Below are positions 5,201 through 7,133 of a stretch of 7,133 nt of DNA, piece by piece. A program made the translations under genes and the position numbers. Within the stretch, counting starts at the first letter, position 1; every line of letters begins with the position of its first letter. Below the pieces are notes generated by a model that had not been told where the DNA came from, did not search any database, and saw nothing but the letters and a program-made list of their open reading frames with translations. The stretch is from JAGLTA01 sp023142625 (GTDB lineage Bacteria; Patescibacteriota; Patescibacteriia; JAACEG01). The stretch covers positions 1-7,133 of the forward strand of contig DAOWHA010000031.1 of NCBI GenBank assembly GCA_030641665.1, read 5' to 3'.

Positions 5201-7108
5201 TCAGTATACTATCTTGTCGCCTGAGTTTAATCCTGAAAGAATCTCTACATTTTTGCCGTCTGTGAATCCTGTTATTACTGACACCCATTCTTTATTGCTA
5301 TTCAACACAGAAGGAGAATTATTAATATTGCTGACTGCGCTAACTGGAATAATCAAAACATCCGTTGCTTCGGCTAATACAAAATCAACATAAGCGGTCA
5401 TACCCTCTCTTATCTGATTATCTCCTTTGTCTGTTATCACAATACGAACCAAATATGTAACAATTCCGCTGTTATTTGTTTTTGAAGTGAGTGAAATAAA
5501 ACTAATTTCTCCATTAAGTTTTATATTATCCAAAGCGTCAAAATCAGAATAAACAATTTGTCCGATTTTAATTTTATTAATATCTGCTTCTTCAATATCT
5601 ACTTCAATAAACAGGGTATCATTATTTATAATAACTGCCACAGGATCGCTATTGCTATTATCTACGATAATATCGCCTGTTTTATAATTAAGCCGCGCGA
5701 CCTCGCCGTCAATTGGAGATATAATAGTTGCGTTTTTTAATTCGTTCTGAGCTTTTTCAAGGTTAACAGAGGCGTTAGTTAATCTTGAGAGCGCGGAGGC
5801 TTTTTCAGCTTCAGTTATTGGAGCTATTAGATTATTATAGTCGCGTTTAGCTTGTTCAAGGCTTAATTTTTTGCTTTCCATGGCAGCTTCTGAATTTTCA
5901 ATACTCCGATCGGCATCAGTTTTAGCATTAAGAAGATCTCTCTTAGTATTATCAAGATCTCTTTTAGCGTCTTCATAATCAGTAATATAATCATCGAGGT
6001 CATCTTTAGCGTCATCTACTGCTTTAATTTTTGTGTTTATGGCTGTAATTTTAGTATTAACGGTTGTCCTGTTTGCGATAATTGTTGACATAAAACTGTC
6101 AAGATTTGACTGCGAAAAATCAGAATGGGTTATTGTCGATTCCAGCATTAATTTCATATAATATGAGTGTTTCTCAAATTCTTGCAAAGTTACAACCGAT
6201 TGATCCGCCGCTGCGTCAATTTCATTATAAGGACTATTAAAATTTAGCTGCACAACTAAATAATTAAGCTTATTTAATTCATCTTTAGATTTTACATAAC
6301 TGTCTTTTGCTTGGTTTAGCGAAGATGAATTTTTAACTCCTAAAACACTTTCAAAATCATCGTTTATATGCTTATCGTCAATCCCTAATATTTCATCTGA
6401 TTCTTTTAAAATGCTGTCTAAATTTATATTAACTGATTTTATTGTATCCACTAAACTTTCATAGGCATCGCTTACATTCTCGCTGCTTAATTCGTCTTGA
6501 TTATCATCTAAATTTTCCTTAGCGTCTTTAAGTTCATTTTCAGCATCATAAATATCATCCTCTTCTCCTTGAATGCTTTCTTCGGCGGATTGCTTTACGC
6601 TTTCCAAACTAATCTCTGCTTGATTTAAAGATATTTCCGCTAAAGTAATCCTGTCCCTAGCATTGGCGATTTCCTCATCTGTCGCTCCATCTATTATTTG
6701 ATTATAATCCGCTAAAATTGACAAATAATTTGAATAAGCGCTGCGAACATTAAGTTCTAGGGTCTCTGTTTTTACTGTAGCGATTTTGTCGCCTTTTTTA
6801 ATCTTGTCACCCTCTTTAATAAATACTTCTTCTACTTCTAAATTATTGCCGCTAACCGAAAAAGAAAGTTCAACTCCGTCTTCCGCGACAACCTTGCCGT
6901 CTGATTCAATTGAAATTTTTAAATCATCTTCTCTTACAATCCACTCTTTTTGCGAGACAGCCGCCTCTTTTGTATTATTTTTATTAAAATAAAAATAATA
7001 GGAAATTAAAGCTAAAAAAATGATAACTAGTATTACCATTTTCTTTTTAGTTATTTTAAATTTTCCAACACCTCTATGCTTTCTGCTTTCTTCTAATATA
7101 GAATCCAT
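5201..7108 (-). CDS. HlyD/MacA-like membrane fusion (periplasmic adaptor) protein with very long coiled coil
   Basis: This 635-residue protein is the adaptor subunit of the exporter. A basic N-terminus is followed by one membrane anchor (about 24-41, VILVIIFLALISYYFYF), so the bulk lies outside the cytoplasmic membrane. The biotinyl/lipoyl-like domain is split in the usual way: first half about 71-113 (EVEEVFIKEGDKIKKGDKIATV core), second half about 460-484 (ISPIDGEVARLNYKTGD). Between them, about 115-458 is an acidic, heptad-like helical region far longer than the roughly 100-150 residues common in MacA. A beta-barrel domain (about 496-580) and a short membrane-proximal domain (about 585-635, ending EILSGLNSGDKIVY) complete it. 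The protein is first in an operon with the ATPase (41-base gap) and permease. The start at 7108 keeps the basic residues before the anchor. No TolC-like partner is visible. Confidence 0.94.
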   Translation of the reverse strand: MDSILEESRKHRGVGKFKITKKKMVILVIIFLALISYYFYFNKNNTKEAAVSQKEWIVREDDLKISIESDGKVVAEDGVELSFSVSGNNLEVEEVFIKEGDKIKKGDKIATVKTETLELNVRSAYSNYLSILADYNQIIDGATDEEIANARDRITLAEISLNQAEISLESVKQSAEESIQGEEDDIYDAENELKDAKENLDDNQDELSSENVSDAYESLVDTIKSVNINLDSILKESDEILGIDDKHINDDFESVLGVKNSSSLNQAKDSYVKSKDELNKLNYLVVQLNFNSPYNEIDAAADQSVVTLQEFEKHSYYMKLMLESTITHSDFSQSNLDSFMSTIIANRTTVNTKITAINTKIKAVDDAKDDLDDYITDYEDAKRDLDNTKRDLLNAKTDADRSIENSEAAMESKKLSLEQAKRDYNNLIAPITEAEKASALSRLTNASVNLEKAQNELKNATIISPIDGEVARLNYKTGDIIVDNSNSDPVAVIINNDTLFIEVDIEEADINKIKIGQIVYSDFDALDNIKLNGEISFISLTSKTNNSGIVTYLVRIVITDKGDNQIREGMTAYVDFVLAEATDVLIIPVSAVSNINNSPSVLNSNKEWVSVITGFTDGKNVEILSGLNSGDKIVY

Positions 7109-7125
7109 ATAATATAAAGTTAAAA

Positions 7126-7131
7126 ATTATA
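7126..7131 (-). promoter_or_regulatory. Candidate -10 box of the ABC exporter operon
   Basis: A perfect TATAAT lies on the minus strand 17 bases upstream of the adaptor ATG at 7108. If used, transcription would start only about 10-12 bases before the start codon, leaving a very short leader with no ribosome binding site. The -35 position falls beyond the window edge, so the promoter cannot be confirmed here. Confidence 0.4.
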
Positions 7132-7133
7132 AA

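Noticed and set aside
5201..5203. Use of an alternative genetic code (UGA read as glycine, seen in some CPR groups).
   Set aside because: UGA at 5203-5201 stands exactly where the adaptor family should end, after EILSGLNSGDKIVY, so it acts as a stop.
1..7133. tRNA or rRNA genes, CRISPR arrays and transposase genes.
   Set aside because: No cloverleaf-like segment, no regularly spaced direct repeats, and no transposase or integrase motif were seen on either strand.

Overview
The window comes from a low-GC bacterial genome that uses the standard stop codons (TAA and TGA both end genes here). Six genes are visible, all on the minus strand, so transcription runs from position 7133 towards 1. Start codons mostly lack a Shine-Dalgarno sequence. 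This, together with a stand-alone MacB-like permease/ATPase pair, a very long HlyD-type adaptor and a small secreted protein ending in an FIDADGDGNCDN-type tail, recalls Candidate Phyla Radiation (Patescibacteria) genomes. That placement is an inference from gene style; there is no marker gene in the window.

Region 7133-3093 is an ABC export operon read in the order membrane fusion protein (7108-5201), ATPase (5159-4452), permease (4286-3093). It looks like a MacAB-type tripartite or bipartite exporter: the ATPase drives the FtsX/MacB-fold permease, and the coiled-coil adaptor carries or couples substrate outside the membrane. A -10 box lies just upstream of the first gene. A 41-base spacer with GTTAAAA repeats and a small hairpin separates the first two genes. 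A 161-base foldback element with 22-base terminal inverted repeats fills almost the whole gap between ATPase and permease. A hairpin at the permease stop may end the operon.

Region 3092-2420 holds a 12-base perfect palindrome, a small secreted protein of unknown function (2948-2469) and a strong, probably bidirectional, intrinsic terminator.

Region 2417-1 is the most unusual part. From its own sigma70-like promoter is read a 602-residue protein that joins a complete RadC (helix-hairpin-helix plus JAB/MPN domain) to a complete D12-class N6-adenine DNA methyltransferase resembling the N-terminal half of M.FokI. Its stop overlaps the start of a second D12-class adenine methyltransferase, which runs off the window at position 1. 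Base composition drops sharply inside the fused gene, near 1560-1620: the RadC half resembles the rest of the window, while the methyltransferase half and the next gene are far more AT-rich. The simplest reading is that a two-methyltransferase module, typical of restriction-modification systems with asymmetric sites, was acquired and fused to the 3' end of a resident radC. A restriction endonuclease, if there is one, would lie beyond position 1.
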